Below, piece after piece: positions 51,127-61,278 of a DNA stretch of 64,000 nucleotides. The DNA lies in the NCBI RefSeq assembly GCF_028610705.1, contig NZ_JAQQWT010000016.1:1-64000 (forward strand). Direction: 5' to 3'. A model generated the notes under the pieces. The model did not search any database. It worked only from the letters and a program-made list of their open reading frames with translations, and had not been told where the DNA came from. Source of the DNA: Halalkalibacter alkalisediminis. Lineage in GTDB: Bacteria; Bacillota; Bacilli; Bacillales; Bacillaceae_D. Numbering within the stretch: position 1 is the first letter of the stretch; each line of letters opens with the position of its first letter. The translations under genes and the position numbers were made by a program.

Positions 51127-52542
51127 CTACAACCCTAAGGAAATATATTTCACTTCCAAATAATCCTCAATTCCGTAATGACCGCCTTCGCGCCCAAGCC
51201 CACTTTGTTTAAAGCCACCAAATGGTGCTTGAGGAGTTGAGGGAAGACCGTCATTTAAGCCAATAATACCGTATTCAAGCGCTTCAGTGATTCGGATGCC
51301 TCGAGACAAATTTTCTGTAAAGACATACGCAGCTAAACCAAAGATTGAGTTATTTGCACGCTTAATCACCTCTTCTTCTGTTTGGAAAGGCGTGATAGGA
51401 GCTAACGGACCAAATGTTTCTTCAATCATACACGTCATGTCATCATGAACATTGGAGAGTACAGTTGGTTCCATGTATAGCCCTTCTTTCACTTCGCCCC
51501 CTGCTTCGATCTTTGCTCCCATTTGTACGGCATCATTAATTTGTTTCATTACTTTATCAACGGCTGCTTGATCGATAAGAGGACCAATTTCAACCCCATG
51601 ATCAAGTCCATTACCTATTTTCAACTCATTGACTTTTGGAACAAGCTTCTCGATAAATGCTTCATAAATAGACTCATGGACGAAAATTCGATTCGAACAA
51701 ATACATGTCTGACCAGCATTACGAAACTTAGAATGGATAACACCTTCGACCGCTTTATCTAGGTCTGCATCCTCCATTACGATCACAGGAGCATGACCTC
51801 CAAGCTCCATGGATACTTTTTTCACTGTACTTGCTGAGCCCTTGATTAATTCCTTCCCAACTTCTGTCGACCCTGTAAATGTCAGCTTACGAACACGATC
51901 ATCCTCTAACCAAGCCTGTCCAATCTCTCTTGAATTACCAGTAACTAAGTTCACAACACCTTTTGGAATTCCAGCCTCAGAAGCAAGCTCCACCATTTTA
52001 ATTGCTGTCAGTGGTGTCAGGTTCGCTGGTTTGATTACGACCGTGCATCCAGCAGCTAAAGCTGGTCCAACCTTACGAGTAATCATAGCTGCAGGGAAGT
52101 TCCATGGCGTGATTGCTGCAACGACACCAACCGGTTGCTTTTGGACAAACAGTCGCTTATTACGCTGCGTAGCTGGGATTGTTTCACCATAGATTCGCTT
52201 CGCTTCTTCTGCATACCAAGCAAAGAATCCATTAGCGTAATTCATCTCTCCAAGAGCTTCTTGTATTGGCTTTCCCTGCTCCATTGTCATGATTTGAGCG
52301 ATTTCTTCTTTGTTTTCTTGAATCAAATCATGCCATTTACGAATTAATTCCGAACGCTCGTACGCTGAAAACTTGGACCACTCAGCAAATGCTACATGAG
52401 CTGCATCGACAGCTTGCGCTGCTTCCTTCGCTCCACCTTTAGAAATGGTCGCAATCACTTCATTTGTTGCAGGATTGGTCACCTCAATCGCATCAAAACC
52501 TTCTACCCATTCACCATTAATATAAATACCATAATGTTTCAA
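51127..52542 (-). CDS. gabD: NAD(P)-dependent succinate-semialdehyde-type dehydrogenase
   Basis: A 471-residue aldehyde dehydrogenase. Landmarks are PWNFPAAMITRKVGPALAAG near residue 145, the catalytic Glu in SMELGGHAPVIV near 245, and Cys in NAGQTCICSNRIFV near 280. LGREGGHYGIEDYLEVKYI at the end is typical of the GabD group, so an aliphatic semialdehyde is the likely substrate. The start is TTG 52542, 9 nt after AGGAGG; no ATG fits better. It is the last gene of the sigma-54 operon. Confidence 0.85.
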   Translation of the reverse strand: MKHYGIYINGEWVEGFDAIEVTNPATNEVIATISKGGAKEAAQAVDAAHVAFAEWSKFSAYERSELIRKWHDLIQENKEEIAQIMTMEQGKPIQEALGEMNYANGFFAWYAEEAKRIYGETIPATQRNKRLFVQKQPVGVVAAITPWNFPAAMITRKVGPALAAGCTVVIKPANLTPLTAIKMVELASEAGIPKGVVNLVTGNSREIGQAWLEDDRVRKLTFTGSTEVGKELIKGSASTVKKVSMELGGHAPVIVMEDADLDKAVEGVIHSKFRNAGQTCICSNRIFVHESIYEAFIEKLVPKVNELKIGNGLDHGVEIGPLIDQAAVDKVMKQINDAVQMGAKIEAGGEVKEGLYMEPTVLSNVHDDMTCMIEETFGPLAPITPFQTEEEVIKRANNSIFGLAAYVFTENLSRGIRITEALEYGIIGLNDGLPSTPQAPFGGFKQSGLGREGGHYGIEDYLEVKYISLGL

Positions 52543-52560
52543 CGTACATTTCCTCCTTTT

Positions 52561-52590
52561 AAGAAAGCTTGGCTTCTACAAAGCTTTCTT
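52561..52590 (-). repeat. Intercistronic hairpin between the permease and dehydrogenase genes
   Basis: AAGAAAGCTT pairs perfectly with AAGCTTTCTT, 20 nt before the dehydrogenase start. It may tune the ratio of the two proteins. Confidence 0.6.
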
Positions 52591-52631
52591 TTTCTCTTTT
52601 TTCCACTCCTGTTACTAATGGATGATCACCA

Positions 52632-54017
52632 TCACCCAGCTTTTTTCTCACTATCGTTATTAAAAAGTCCCTCTTTATCATCATCACCTTTGAAGAAATT
52701 CTTACCGTAAATTAATAGGCAAAGTAGAATCCCCACTGCAAATGCCCACGTTGCCCCTTTTGTTGCTAGAACTGCTCCAATAATACCCGCAATTCCTAAG
52801 TCACGTTGACTTTTTGCTTGCATGATCCCTACGCGAACGCTTACATAACCTTGGATCATTAACGTTAGCGCCAAAGCGATTCCTAAGATTGGTTCTACTA
52901 AACTAACGATTGGCAACAATAGCACCCCTGTATTCGTTCCCCAACGGAAAGAACCAGAACCACCGAAAATCGAGTGCATCGCTTTTTTGCCTTCTTTGAA
53001 TCGTTCAATGACGACAACTTGCATCGCTGCCCACATTGGTCCACACATAACGATATCGGGTCCAAAAATACCCATTGTAGCGTTTCTTCCACCGAAAATT
53101 AAATGTGCACGGTTTGCGTTGTAATCAATTTTTTCATCTTTTCTAAATTCATCTGCTTCACTTACTAACGCTTTACTTTGTAGGACGTCACCGAACAGTA
53201 CGATGTAAGTAGCTAGTACTGTAGGGATTGACGCAATAAACATCATTAATGGAGGAAACCCTAATCCAAATACGGTGAACTCTGCAAATAATGTGGCAAA
53301 GTCAGGTTTGCTAAATCCCCATTCAATCGTTGGCCACGGAGCCTCTCCAAACAATGGAGCAATAACAACGGCTAAAAGAATAATTGGGAAAATCCCTAAA
53401 TTAGAAAGAACTCTCCAAAATCCTCCTCTTTGCTTCAGTTTCGCAAAATGTTTAGAGAAAATTAGATAGAAAGCCACTGCGCAAGTGATACTGATCGTAA
53501 TTGGGAACAACTCAAAGCGGCCACCAACATCAAAGATTGTAATAACCGCTGCAAAACCAGCCCCTAAAATAACCCCTGCCTTCATCGCACTTGGGACGAG
53601 GTTCACGACTTTAGACGCTAAGCCGGTAATCCCGAGGAAGATCGAAAAAATTCCTAAGGTGAGTTGGAAGGCAATGAGTGCGTATATCCTCTCGTCCCCT
53701 TCAGGGAACTGTGAAACAAATAAGATCATTAACGGGATCGCTGGTGTAATCCAACCAGGAACAACAGGATCTCCAAGCATATGATGAGTCAAATACAAAA
53801 TTCCATTTAGAATCACGACAGCTAGGGCGACTTCAAACGGCATGCCAAGGTATTGAACCATTAACGGAATCGCAGCCAAATCAACTGCACACATTAACAA
53901 TCCTTGAAAATAATCTGGAAACTCAAAACGGTAATGAATAAATGGCAACCTTAATTTAAATGGACCAAGCGGTGTAAATGGTGTTTCCTCACCATCTTTC
54001 CTTTGCTTCCACAGCAT
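52632..54017 (-). CDS. Polytopic permease, NCS2/uracil-xanthine-permease-like
   Basis: A 461-residue membrane protein with about 12-14 helices. The pattern of conserved helices (HHMLGDPVVPGWITPAIPLMI, FGGRNATMGIFGPDIVMCGPMWA, IFGGSGSFRWGTNTGVLLLP) resembles the nucleobase-cation symporter NCS2/SLC23 fold, but I do not recognise a characterised member. It should import the compound oxidised by its neighbours. The ATG at 54017 follows AAAGGGGGAG; a longer frame extends into the dehydrogenase gene. It overlaps the alcohol dehydrogenase by 29 nt. Confidence 0.75.
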   Translation of the reverse strand: MLWKQRKDGEETPFTPLGPFKLRLPFIHYRFEFPDYFQGLLMCAVDLAAIPLMVQYLGMPFEVALAVVILNGILYLTHHMLGDPVVPGWITPAIPLMILFVSQFPEGDERIYALIAFQLTLGIFSIFLGITGLASKVVNLVPSAMKAGVILGAGFAAVITIFDVGGRFELFPITISITCAVAFYLIFSKHFAKLKQRGGFWRVLSNLGIFPIILLAVVIAPLFGEAPWPTIEWGFSKPDFATLFAEFTVFGLGFPPLMMFIASIPTVLATYIVLFGDVLQSKALVSEADEFRKDEKIDYNANRAHLIFGGRNATMGIFGPDIVMCGPMWAAMQVVVIERFKEGKKAMHSIFGGSGSFRWGTNTGVLLLPIVSLVEPILGIALALTLMIQGYVSVRVGIMQAKSQRDLGIAGIIGAVLATKGATWAFAVGILLCLLIYGKNFFKGDDDKEGLFNNDSEKKAG

Positions 54018-55179
54018 AATGACTCCCCCTTTGATAAGCAGATTGATAGATCTTTTCAATATCTTTGACACTTAAAGCTCTTGGGTTATTATCCATCAAT
54101 CGCTTCGCTTTACTTGCATCGATCGCCATATCAGGAATGACCTCTTCAGGGATTCCAAAATCTTGAAGACTCTCTGGAATCTCAACATATCGCGATAACC
54201 TTCTCATTTCGTTAATTGCCCGGTCAGCCGCTTCATGAGTGGTTAAATTCTTCGTATCAATCCCTAACGCTTCGGCAAGATCTTTAAATTTCGTCAGACA
54301 GCTAATTTTATTCCATTCCATTACGTAAGGAAGCAACACTGCATTGCTTACTCCGTGAGCAATGTTAAAGCGTCCTCCAAGCGGATAAGCCAAAGCATGC
54401 ACAGCGCCGACACCTGCATTTCCAAATGCCATTCCTGCCATTAAACTCCCCGTCACCATCGCTTCCCTAGCTTCAAGATCATATGGATTCGCATATGCTT
54501 TTGGTAAAAACTCTCCAATCATTTTGACCGCTTTAATAGCCAATGCATCGGTAATCGGTGATGCATTAACAGAAATATAAGCTTCAACCGCATGAACCAG
54601 TGCATCAATTCCACTTGCTGCTGTCACAGATTTCGGACACGTTAACGTCATCTCTGGAGAAACAATTGCTACCTTTGGCAACAAATGAGGGCTGACAATT
54701 CCCTTCTTCAGCTGCTCTTTCTTATCAGAAAGAATTGTGATATTCGTTACCTCTGATCCTGTACCTGCTGTAGTGGGGATCGCAATGAGTGGAAGACCCG
54801 CTTCTTTGACTAGGTCCACTCCAAACATTTCTTCAATCGGACTACTATTCGTATACACAACAGAGGCAGCTTTCGCGATATCAATTGCACTCCCTCCACC
54901 AACAGCAATCAATCCTTCGTAGTTTCCTTTTTTAATCTCGTTCACACAATCTTCTACCAGTCCAACTTCCGGTTCTGGTTTCACACGATTGTAAACGCAT
55001 ACATTAAACTCCAGTAATTCACGCTTGACCTTTTCTACGACACCTGCTTTTTCTAAAATTTCGTCCGTTATTATTAAAACGCTCTCAATTTTAAGATTTT
55101 TAACTTCCTTACTTAACTGTTTTAGTGAATCACTTCCAGTTAAAAGTTTATTTGCAATTTTGAATTCTGATATGAACAT
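53989..55179 (-). CDS. Iron-containing alcohol dehydrogenase
   Basis: A 396-residue Fe-ADH. The NAD-binding GGGSAIDIAKA is near residue 95, PTTAGTGSEVTN near 135, and the metal ligands fall in the ALVHAVEAYIS and GAVHALAYPLGGRFNIAHGVSNA blocks (His residues near 260 and 275). The likely reaction is 4-hydroxybutyrate or another hydroxy-acid to its semialdehyde, which the co-operonic GabD-like enzyme would oxidise. The ATG at 55179 is preferred to 55188 because AAGGGG is 11 nt before it and only 2 nt before the other. It is first in the sigma-54-controlled operon. Confidence 0.88.
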   Translation of the reverse strand: MFISEFKIANKLLTGSDSLKQLSKEVKNLKIESVLIITDEILEKAGVVEKVKRELLEFNVCVYNRVKPEPEVGLVEDCVNEIKKGNYEGLIAVGGGSAIDIAKAASVVYTNSSPIEEMFGVDLVKEAGLPLIAIPTTAGTGSEVTNITILSDKKEQLKKGIVSPHLLPKVAIVSPEMTLTCPKSVTAASGIDALVHAVEAYISVNASPITDALAIKAVKMIGEFLPKAYANPYDLEAREAMVTGSLMAGMAFGNAGVGAVHALAYPLGGRFNIAHGVSNAVLLPYVMEWNKISCLTKFKDLAEALGIDTKNLTTHEAADRAINEMRRLSRYVEIPESLQDFGIPEEVIPDMAIDASKAKRLMDNNPRALSVKDIEKIYQSAYQRGSHYAVEAKERW

Positions 55180-55211
55180 GTTTGACATTTCCCCTTTCTC
55201 ACTTTCTTCAT

Positions 55212-55228
55212 TGCAATAAGTGTGCCAA
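55212..55228 (-). promoter_or_regulatory. Sigma-54 (-24/-12) promoter
   Basis: On the minus strand TTGGCAC-ACTTA-TTGCA fits the consensus TGGCAC-N5-TTGCA exactly, with GG and GC 10 nt apart. It lies about 35 nt before the alcohol dehydrogenase start. The palindrome AACTTTTTAAAAAGTT is directly upstream of the -24 box. The activator is encoded next to it. Confidence 0.88.
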
Positions 55229-55345
55229 CTTTTTAAAAAGTTTCTTCACAGACAAATCAAGGGGTTTCGACATTATTCCGTCTAAAAATTGTCATTTACC
55301 TGTCAAAAACTGATTAAAAATGTGATCAGTTGATTATATTTATAA

Positions 55346-56953
55346 TCAATTTTGTTGCTTTTTCAGCTTCTGAACGATGCTCGCTTGACTAACTCCAAGT
55401 ACTTCTGCCACTTTACGTGTCGTTTTATATTTTTTCATTGCGTCATGAATGATACTTAATTCGTATTGCTGAACACGTTCTTTGAGTGAAAAGTCACTTC
55501 CACCTTGTTCACGATGGTATGAATGCTTGTACTCCTCAGGTAAGTGTTTTAACGTAATCTCCTCGTCTAGCGTAGTTACAACTAAGCGCTCAACAATATT
55601 TAAAAGTTCCCTTATGTTTCCAGGCCATGAATACTCACTTAAACAATCCAAACAATCAATATTAATCGTCTTTTCCATTCCATACTTTTCATTAAACCTC
55701 ATTAAAAACCGCCGAATTAACGGAATGATTTCTTGTTTTCTTTCATGGAGTGGCGGCACGATGATCGGAACAATGTTTAGTCGATAATAAAGATCGTCGC
55801 GAAATTTCCCTTCACTGACTTGTTTTTTTAAATCTTTATGCGTAGCTGAGATGATCCGTACATCCACCTCAAGAACTGTTGTCGATCCAATTCTCATGAA
55901 GCGGTTTTCCTCGACCACCTTTAATAATTTCACTTGTAAATCTAACGGCAAATCACCAATCTCATCCAAAAACAACGTCCCACCATTTACTTGTTCGAGC
56001 AATCCCTTCTTCCCTTTTATTAACGCACCGGTAAAGGACCCTGGCTCATAGCCAAATAGCTCGGCCTCAATTAAATTGACCGGAATGGCCCCACAGTTAA
56101 TCTCTATAAACGGTTGGTCTGAACGCTTACTTTTTTTATGAATAAACCTTGCGATCAAACTTTTCCCAACACCAGTTTCTCCCTGCAGCAATACTTTCGC
56201 ATCGGTCATTGCGACCATTTCAGCTAACTGGAAGAGCTCTTTCGTCTTCGGACTTGCAACATAGAGTTCTAAATCATGAAAGGCTTCATCCTTTAAAAAG
56301 TCTCCTTCATCCTCTTGATTCACCCAATATTGAAGGCCATCTAACTCATGCTTCAGCTTTAATAACTCGGTAATGTCACGAACACTACTAATAACTAAGT
56401 TAATTTCCCCTTGCTTAGAGAAGATTGGTGTCCCACTAACAATGATCGTCCGGTCACCCTTAATGGTTTGCATTCTCGTGACTGACTTTTTCTGCTTGAT
56501 CACTTCTAGAGAAATAGACTGAGAGATATACCCTCTCTTGACGAGTTCATCCATATGCAGCCCGGCCACTTCACGTGCTTTTATCCCTGTAATACGTTCA
56601 TACGCCAAGTTTACTAATAGCGTAATTCCCTCACCATCCGTAATATACACCCCATCATGGAGGGAGTTAATAATCGGAAGAAAAAAATTACTTGAAAGAA
56701 TATCCTTATAGTTCTTTAAAAGACCGAGGGGTAAACCATCCTCTATTAAATGATCTTTGTATTCCACACTATTTGTTACGTAACTCTCTACTGTCTCAGA
56801 CAATTCTCCCTTTTGAATAGCAGATTGCAAACTATCAACCGTAAAATAACCGATAAACGTTCCACGTTCATCCACCACTTCTAACACATCGGTCCTAGTT
56901 CTATTAAAAAACGGAATGACTTCTTCAATGGTAATATTTCTTTTTACATTCAT
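55346..56953 (-). CDS. Sigma-54-dependent transcriptional activator (PAS/AAA+/Fis)
   Basis: A 535-residue enhancer-binding protein. An N-terminal CBS-like region (residues 1-75) precedes a PAS domain near 90-200 (NSLHDGVYITDGEGI to SSVRDITELLK), the AAA+ domain near 235-460 and a Fis-type helix-turn-helix at the end (TTRKVAEVLGVSQASIV). Walker A is GETGVGKS, the sigma-54 contact loop is PGSFTGA (usual GAFTGA with one change) and Walker B is GGTLFLDEIG. It should drive the operon that starts at 55179 in response to an unknown signal bound by PAS or CBS. The Ser change in GAFTGA occurs in natural members. Confidence 0.92.
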   Translation of the reverse strand: MNVKRNITIEEVIPFFNRTRTDVLEVVDERGTFIGYFTVDSLQSAIQKGELSETVESYVTNSVEYKDHLIEDGLPLGLLKNYKDILSSNFFLPIINSLHDGVYITDGEGITLLVNLAYERITGIKAREVAGLHMDELVKRGYISQSISLEVIKQKKSVTRMQTIKGDRTIIVSGTPIFSKQGEINLVISSVRDITELLKLKHELDGLQYWVNQEDEGDFLKDEAFHDLELYVASPKTKELFQLAEMVAMTDAKVLLQGETGVGKSLIARFIHKKSKRSDQPFIEINCGAIPVNLIEAELFGYEPGSFTGALIKGKKGLLEQVNGGTLFLDEIGDLPLDLQVKLLKVVEENRFMRIGSTTVLEVDVRIISATHKDLKKQVSEGKFRDDLYYRLNIVPIIVPPLHERKQEIIPLIRRFLMRFNEKYGMEKTINIDCLDCLSEYSWPGNIRELLNIVERLVVTTLDEEITLKHLPEEYKHSYHREQGGSDFSLKERVQQYELSIIHDAMKKYKTTRKVAEVLGVSQASIVQKLKKQQN

Positions 56954-57087
56954 CTATTTATTCCTTTCCTTATATCACTAGTAAAATTTTTAAACATTAT
57001 AGCATAAAGGAGCAACAAGTTGATGATGCCGATGACTATCAAACGCTCTCATTGAAGTCAACCAATGTCAGAGACACTCCGCTAGGC

Positions 57088-57126
57088 AAAAGAAAAAGAA
57101 CCAAAGCCCATTGGCTCTAGTTCCTC
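57088..57126 (-). terminator. Terminator of the esterase gene
   Basis: On the minus strand GAAC..AGCC pairs with GGCT..GTTC around the CCAATG centre and is followed by TTTTTCTTTT. It lies about 65 nt after the esterase stop. Confidence 0.65.
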
Positions 57127-57187
57127 CGCTTACATTCATTTATCGTGTCTACTTTTAGAATCGCATCGCTCAGACACCTTAGTTACA

Positions 57188-58516
57188 CTATTTATTCAAT
57201 GACTGTGCAGAGATCCATTCCATAATGGTTGTTGTTTTTCCATTAATTGTTTCTGCAACCTCGTTGTTATAAACGTAGATCCATGACCAATGTCCATTGT
57301 ATTCAAATGGTGTGCCATCGGCTTTGTTGTAAAGGCCTGTCGTATCATACACGCCATCAAATAAGCTTAATTGTACATTTTTTGCTCCAGCTTCAAGTAA
57401 TCGATTATAAGTTGGAAGGGTGTGTAATTCTGGTCTTAATGTTGTATCATTTGCCGATGTAACGAACCAAATTGGCGTCTTTGTCAGATTTTCAATATCT
57501 TCATCTGTAATTAATGTAGTCCGAAGACCTTCACACACCGGAAATGCAGCTGCAAAGTACCCTGGATAATCGCGAATCATAAGCATCGTCATATATCCAC
57601 CATTTGAAGCACCGCCAATGTAAATTCGGTTCGGATCAATATCAGGGTTATTGGCTACATAATCTTGTATTAATGCCATTAGTGCTTCTTGATAGATAGA
57701 AGTTCCATCAGCTCCTCCTGTAAAACCATCCATCCATCTAGTCGGTGCCTGAGGTACTAATACATATGCTCCATCAAAATAGGATTGAATTTCTTCAGTG
57801 GCGAAGTTAACAGCTTTATTAGCAGAAAGTGGAATGGACGTATCCGTTCCGCCTTCTCCTCCACCGTGTAGCCAGATAATTAATGGATTCTTAACTTTGT
57901 CTTTCGCTGGTACATAGTCTGCATATGTTAAAGTAACGTCATTGTACGTTTTTGATCCCGAAGAGAAATCATTTACCAGTTCTCTTATACCACCTGCAAA
58001 TGTATCAGCAACCAATCCTGAAATGGTCCCTGAATTTCCTGAATGAATGGTAATATCTTCTACCTGAGTAATGGTATACTCCGTATGAATCCAAGCGTTC
58101 AAACCTGTAGTTGCCCAATCATAGTTGAGCGGGGAATCTAGCGAGCTATTTGGTCCAATTTCCATTTCTAATACTACATATTTCCCTCTTACAGCAGGTT
58201 TTCCATCTTTATCAGAAACATAAGCTTCTGTGACTGTACGGTACCCTTCTTCCAAGAAAGGATTTGCTAATCTATCGTCACTTCTTGCTACATGTACTTT
58301 AAACGTATCCTTTGTTACTGAATCCTTTGGTAATGGTGTACCTATTTCAACGATTACCTTTGAATCTGCTGCACCCCAGTCATGAATTTCTGTAACCGTA
58401 CGGTAAGATGTTGGTTTTGTATTTCCTTCCTTAGCAAATACACCAGCACTGAAAGAAAGTGACATAATCATTGTTACGATCAATAACAGTCCAATTTTCA
58501 CGTGTTTTTTGAGCAT
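57188..58516 (-). CDS. Secreted alpha/beta hydrolase with N-terminal Ig-like domain
   Basis: A 442-residue secreted esterase. A signal peptide ends at about residue 28 (SAGVFA). An Ig-like domain of about 140 residues follows, then an alpha/beta hydrolase with oxyanion segment IIWLHGGGEGGTD near 215, nucleophile Ser in GGASNGGYMT near 305, Asp in TSANDTTLRPE near 355 and His in YNGHWSWIY near 418. The layout resembles EstA-type carbohydrate esterases that act beside glycosidases. The gene precedes the GH3 gene in this cluster and probably cleaves acyl groups from glycans, but the substrate is unknown. Confidence 0.82.
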   Translation of the reverse strand: MLKKHVKIGLLLIVTMIMSLSFSAGVFAKEGNTKPTSYRTVTEIHDWGAADSKVIVEIGTPLPKDSVTKDTFKVHVARSDDRLANPFLEEGYRTVTEAYVSDKDGKPAVRGKYVVLEMEIGPNSSLDSPLNYDWATTGLNAWIHTEYTITQVEDITIHSGNSGTISGLVADTFAGGIRELVNDFSSGSKTYNDVTLTYADYVPAKDKVKNPLIIWLHGGGEGGTDTSIPLSANKAVNFATEEIQSYFDGAYVLVPQAPTRWMDGFTGGADGTSIYQEALMALIQDYVANNPDIDPNRIYIGGASNGGYMTMLMIRDYPGYFAAAFPVCEGLRTTLITDEDIENLTKTPIWFVTSANDTTLRPELHTLPTYNRLLEAGAKNVQLSLFDGVYDTTGLYNKADGTPFEYNGHWSWIYVYNNEVAETINGKTTTIMEWISAQSLNK

Positions 58517-58722
58517 TACCTTCTACCTCCCTATTTGAATGGTATTTCAGCAACTTCATTTCCTAATTAAAATTAAAGACTGATGTCCCTAAACCGAAAT
58601 TCTATCAACCTCCCCCTTGTAAACCCTTACATTTAAATCCTAGCACAATACATTCTCTTTTTTTAGCACTGCTTGTAGCACAAAATTGTGGTTATCTGTA
58701 TTTATTTGTTACATTTACGAAA

Positions 58723-58765
58723 ACAAAAAAAGTACACCTCTCTCAAAAAGAGGGCGTACTTTCTT
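58723..58765 (-). terminator. Terminator of the GH3 gene
   Basis: AAAGTAC.CCTCT pairs with AGAGG.GTACTTT around a 7-nt loop. On the minus strand a TTTTTTTG tract follows. The rest of 58517-58833 holds no gene I can support. Confidence 0.82.
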
Positions 58766-58833
58766 ATAAATAAATGGTACACAGATAAAACGGTGTTTCC
58801 CAACCTGTTATTATGCTATAGAGCTGATTAAGA

Positions 58834-61233
58834 TTAATTCAGTTTAGAAAGTCTATCGATCTCGATTTGTGGCGCTAAAACATCATTGACCGTTTCAACT
58901 ACCATATCTTTTTCGATTTTAAATGAAGCTGTCCCCCTGATATCTGTTGAAGAAGCACCTACAAGGACTTCATACGTTCCTTTTTCAACGATCCAGGCTG
59001 ATTTCTCTTCATCAAAAGAAGCGATATCCTTTAAATCCAAATCAAATTTCAGATTCTCTTTTTTACCTGGTTCTAACTCTTTTGTCTTCGTAAATGCCTT
59101 CAATTCTAATTCTGGTTTTTCAAGCTTCCCATCTGGTGCTGAAACATATACTTGAACAGCTTCTCGACCAGCAACCTCTCCGGTATTTTCGACAGTTGCA
59201 AATACTGTAATCCTATCCTTGAATTGACCATTACGATTTACTCTAACTTTGTCGTAATCAAACGTGGTATAAGACAAGCCGTAACCAAATTCATAAGCTG
59301 GCTCCAAGCCAAAAGTTGTATTATAGCGATACCCGACATAAATATCTTCTTCATACGTAAATTCATTATTTACACCAGGATAACGGTCTGCATAAGGAAG
59401 CTCTGCATAATCAACTGGGAACGTTTGCGGAAGCTTCCCTGATGGGTTAACTTTACCCGTTAGGACGTCAGCTACTGCATTTCCTAATTCTTGACCCGGC
59501 TGCCATCCAAGAACAATTCCATCAACCTTATCTTCCCAGCTTGCTGTTTCAAGTGGTCCTTCGACATTAAGAATAGCAATAACAGGTTTTCCTTGTTCTC
59601 GATAAGCCGCTGATACATCCTCAATCATTTTTAGTTTAGATTCTGATAAGTAGAAATCATTCTTTGAACGGTCAGATCCATAAGTACCAAATTCTGTTGA
59701 TAGAACGATAATCCCTACATCCGTGTTTTCAGCTGCTGCAACCGCCTCCTCCGTGACATCCATTTCAGGAAGTGTTGGGAAGGTTGAAACGAAGAAGTTA
59801 CCAGGTGTTTGTTTGTATTCATCCGTGGCTCTTAGTTCTTCTACATACGTTTCGTATTTAGCTAACAACTCTTCATTAATCATTAAACCTGAATTTTGTA
59901 ACCCTTCAGGAATGCCAATTTGATACGGTGCGTATACAAGGGCACTACCTCGTCCTCCCGTCATTGTTTCAATGTTTGGAGTGCCAAATAATGAAACGCT
60001 CATATCACCTTTTAATGGTAATGCCTTAGCTTCATTTTTGAGAAGGACCATACCATCAGCCGCTGCTTGACGTGCAAGTTTTGCACCTGCTTCTAAATCT
60101 GGTGAGTTCGTTGCTACATGTCCTTTGAATGTAGGAGTTTGCACAACGATGTTAAGAATTTCTTTGATATTGCGATCGAGATACTTTTCATTTAGATTTC
60201 CGTCTTTAACTGCATCCATTATCCGATTAACCTGATCCAAGTTACCTGGCATAAACAAATTTGTACCTGCCATAATCTGTTTTACAATGTCTCTATTGTT
60301 TCCATTTTCCCAATCCGTCATCGCAAACCCATTAAATCCCCAGTCTTCTCTTAACACGCTTGTTAACAGGTCTTTATTTTCCGTTGCATACGTACCATTA
60401 ATCGCATTATAGGAATCCATAATCGCCCAAGGATCGGACTCTTTAACAGCTATCTCAAAGCCTTTTAAGTAGATTTCTCTCAAAGCCCTTTGACTAACAT
60501 TCATATTTCCGTTATTTAATTCTCTTTGATTATAAGCTGCAAAATGCTTGATCGTTGTTCCAACTCCGTTGTCTTGAACACCGTTCACGAATTCAGCTGT
60601 CATAATTCCTGTTACTAGAGGATCTTCTGAAAAATATTCATAGTTTCTGCCATTCAATAAATAACTTTGAATATTCATTCCTGGAGCTAGAAGAAGGTCG
60701 ATGCCGTATGCTTTTAGTTCATCTGCAGTGGCGACCCCTACATCATTTACTAACTCTGTATCCCACGTTGAAGCAAGTACATTTGGGGATGGGAATTTCG
60801 TAGCATGAAACGTTTGGTCAGTTCCTGGTCTTGTTGGATCAATTCGAACACCCATTGGTCCATCTGCTAACACAATGGCTGGAATACCTAGGCGCGGGAT
60901 AGACTGTGTTTGCCCTGCAGCTCCAGGAACTTTTCTTGATTGCCCTCCAATAATTTCTCCATTAACGGGATCAATGGAAACCGTATTGGCTCCTACTACC
61001 ATCGCAGCTTTTTCCTGTAGTGTCATTGCCGCAATAACCGCATCAATGGAGGCAGCATCTACTAATTGAGGCACTTGTTGTTGCTCTACTCCTTGCTGGG
61101 TAACGGTTGCAGGGCTATTCGAATTTGCATTGGAAGCAAGTGCCAAATCAATATTAACCCCACTTAACATTAACCCTGATGCTAACGCAATTGCCAGTAG
61201 TTTCCTTTTCTTTTTTTTCCACTTTTTCAACAT
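58834..61233 (-). CDS. Secreted GH3 beta-glycosidase
   Basis: A 799-residue secreted glycosidase. A signal peptide covers residues 1-33. The N-terminal TIM-like domain has ADGPMGVRIDPTRP near 120, the KHF/AYNQRE block near 215 and the nucleophile Asp in FAMTDWENGNN near 305. The second (beta/alpha) domain holds NTDVGIIVLSTEFGTYGSDR near 510, with the acid/base residue in this region. A C-terminal FnIII-like domain starts near 655. The ATG at 61233 follows GAGAGGGGTAG; an upstream in-frame frame to 61341 has no signal function. A cre site is 46 nt upstream. It may hydrolyse the sugars imported by the ABC system that precedes it. Confidence 0.92.
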   Translation of the reverse strand: MLKKWKKKKRKLLAIALASGLMLSGVNIDLALASNANSNSPATVTQQGVEQQQVPQLVDAASIDAVIAAMTLQEKAAMVVGANTVSIDPVNGEIIGGQSRKVPGAAGQTQSIPRLGIPAIVLADGPMGVRIDPTRPGTDQTFHATKFPSPNVLASTWDTELVNDVGVATADELKAYGIDLLLAPGMNIQSYLLNGRNYEYFSEDPLVTGIMTAEFVNGVQDNGVGTTIKHFAAYNQRELNNGNMNVSQRALREIYLKGFEIAVKESDPWAIMDSYNAINGTYATENKDLLTSVLREDWGFNGFAMTDWENGNNRDIVKQIMAGTNLFMPGNLDQVNRIMDAVKDGNLNEKYLDRNIKEILNIVVQTPTFKGHVATNSPDLEAGAKLARQAAADGMVLLKNEAKALPLKGDMSVSLFGTPNIETMTGGRGSALVYAPYQIGIPEGLQNSGLMINEELLAKYETYVEELRATDEYKQTPGNFFVSTFPTLPEMDVTEEAVAAAENTDVGIIVLSTEFGTYGSDRSKNDFYLSESKLKMIEDVSAAYREQGKPVIAILNVEGPLETASWEDKVDGIVLGWQPGQELGNAVADVLTGKVNPSGKLPQTFPVDYAELPYADRYPGVNNEFTYEEDIYVGYRYNTTFGLEPAYEFGYGLSYTTFDYDKVRVNRNGQFKDRITVFATVENTGEVAGREAVQVYVSAPDGKLEKPELELKAFTKTKELEPGKKENLKFDLDLKDIASFDEEKSAWIVEKGTYEVLVGASSTDIRGTASFKIEKDMVVETVNDVLAPQIEIDRLSKLN

Positions 61234-61278
61234 AAACTCTACCCCTCTCAAATTTATTATTTCCTTTAAAATAACCAA

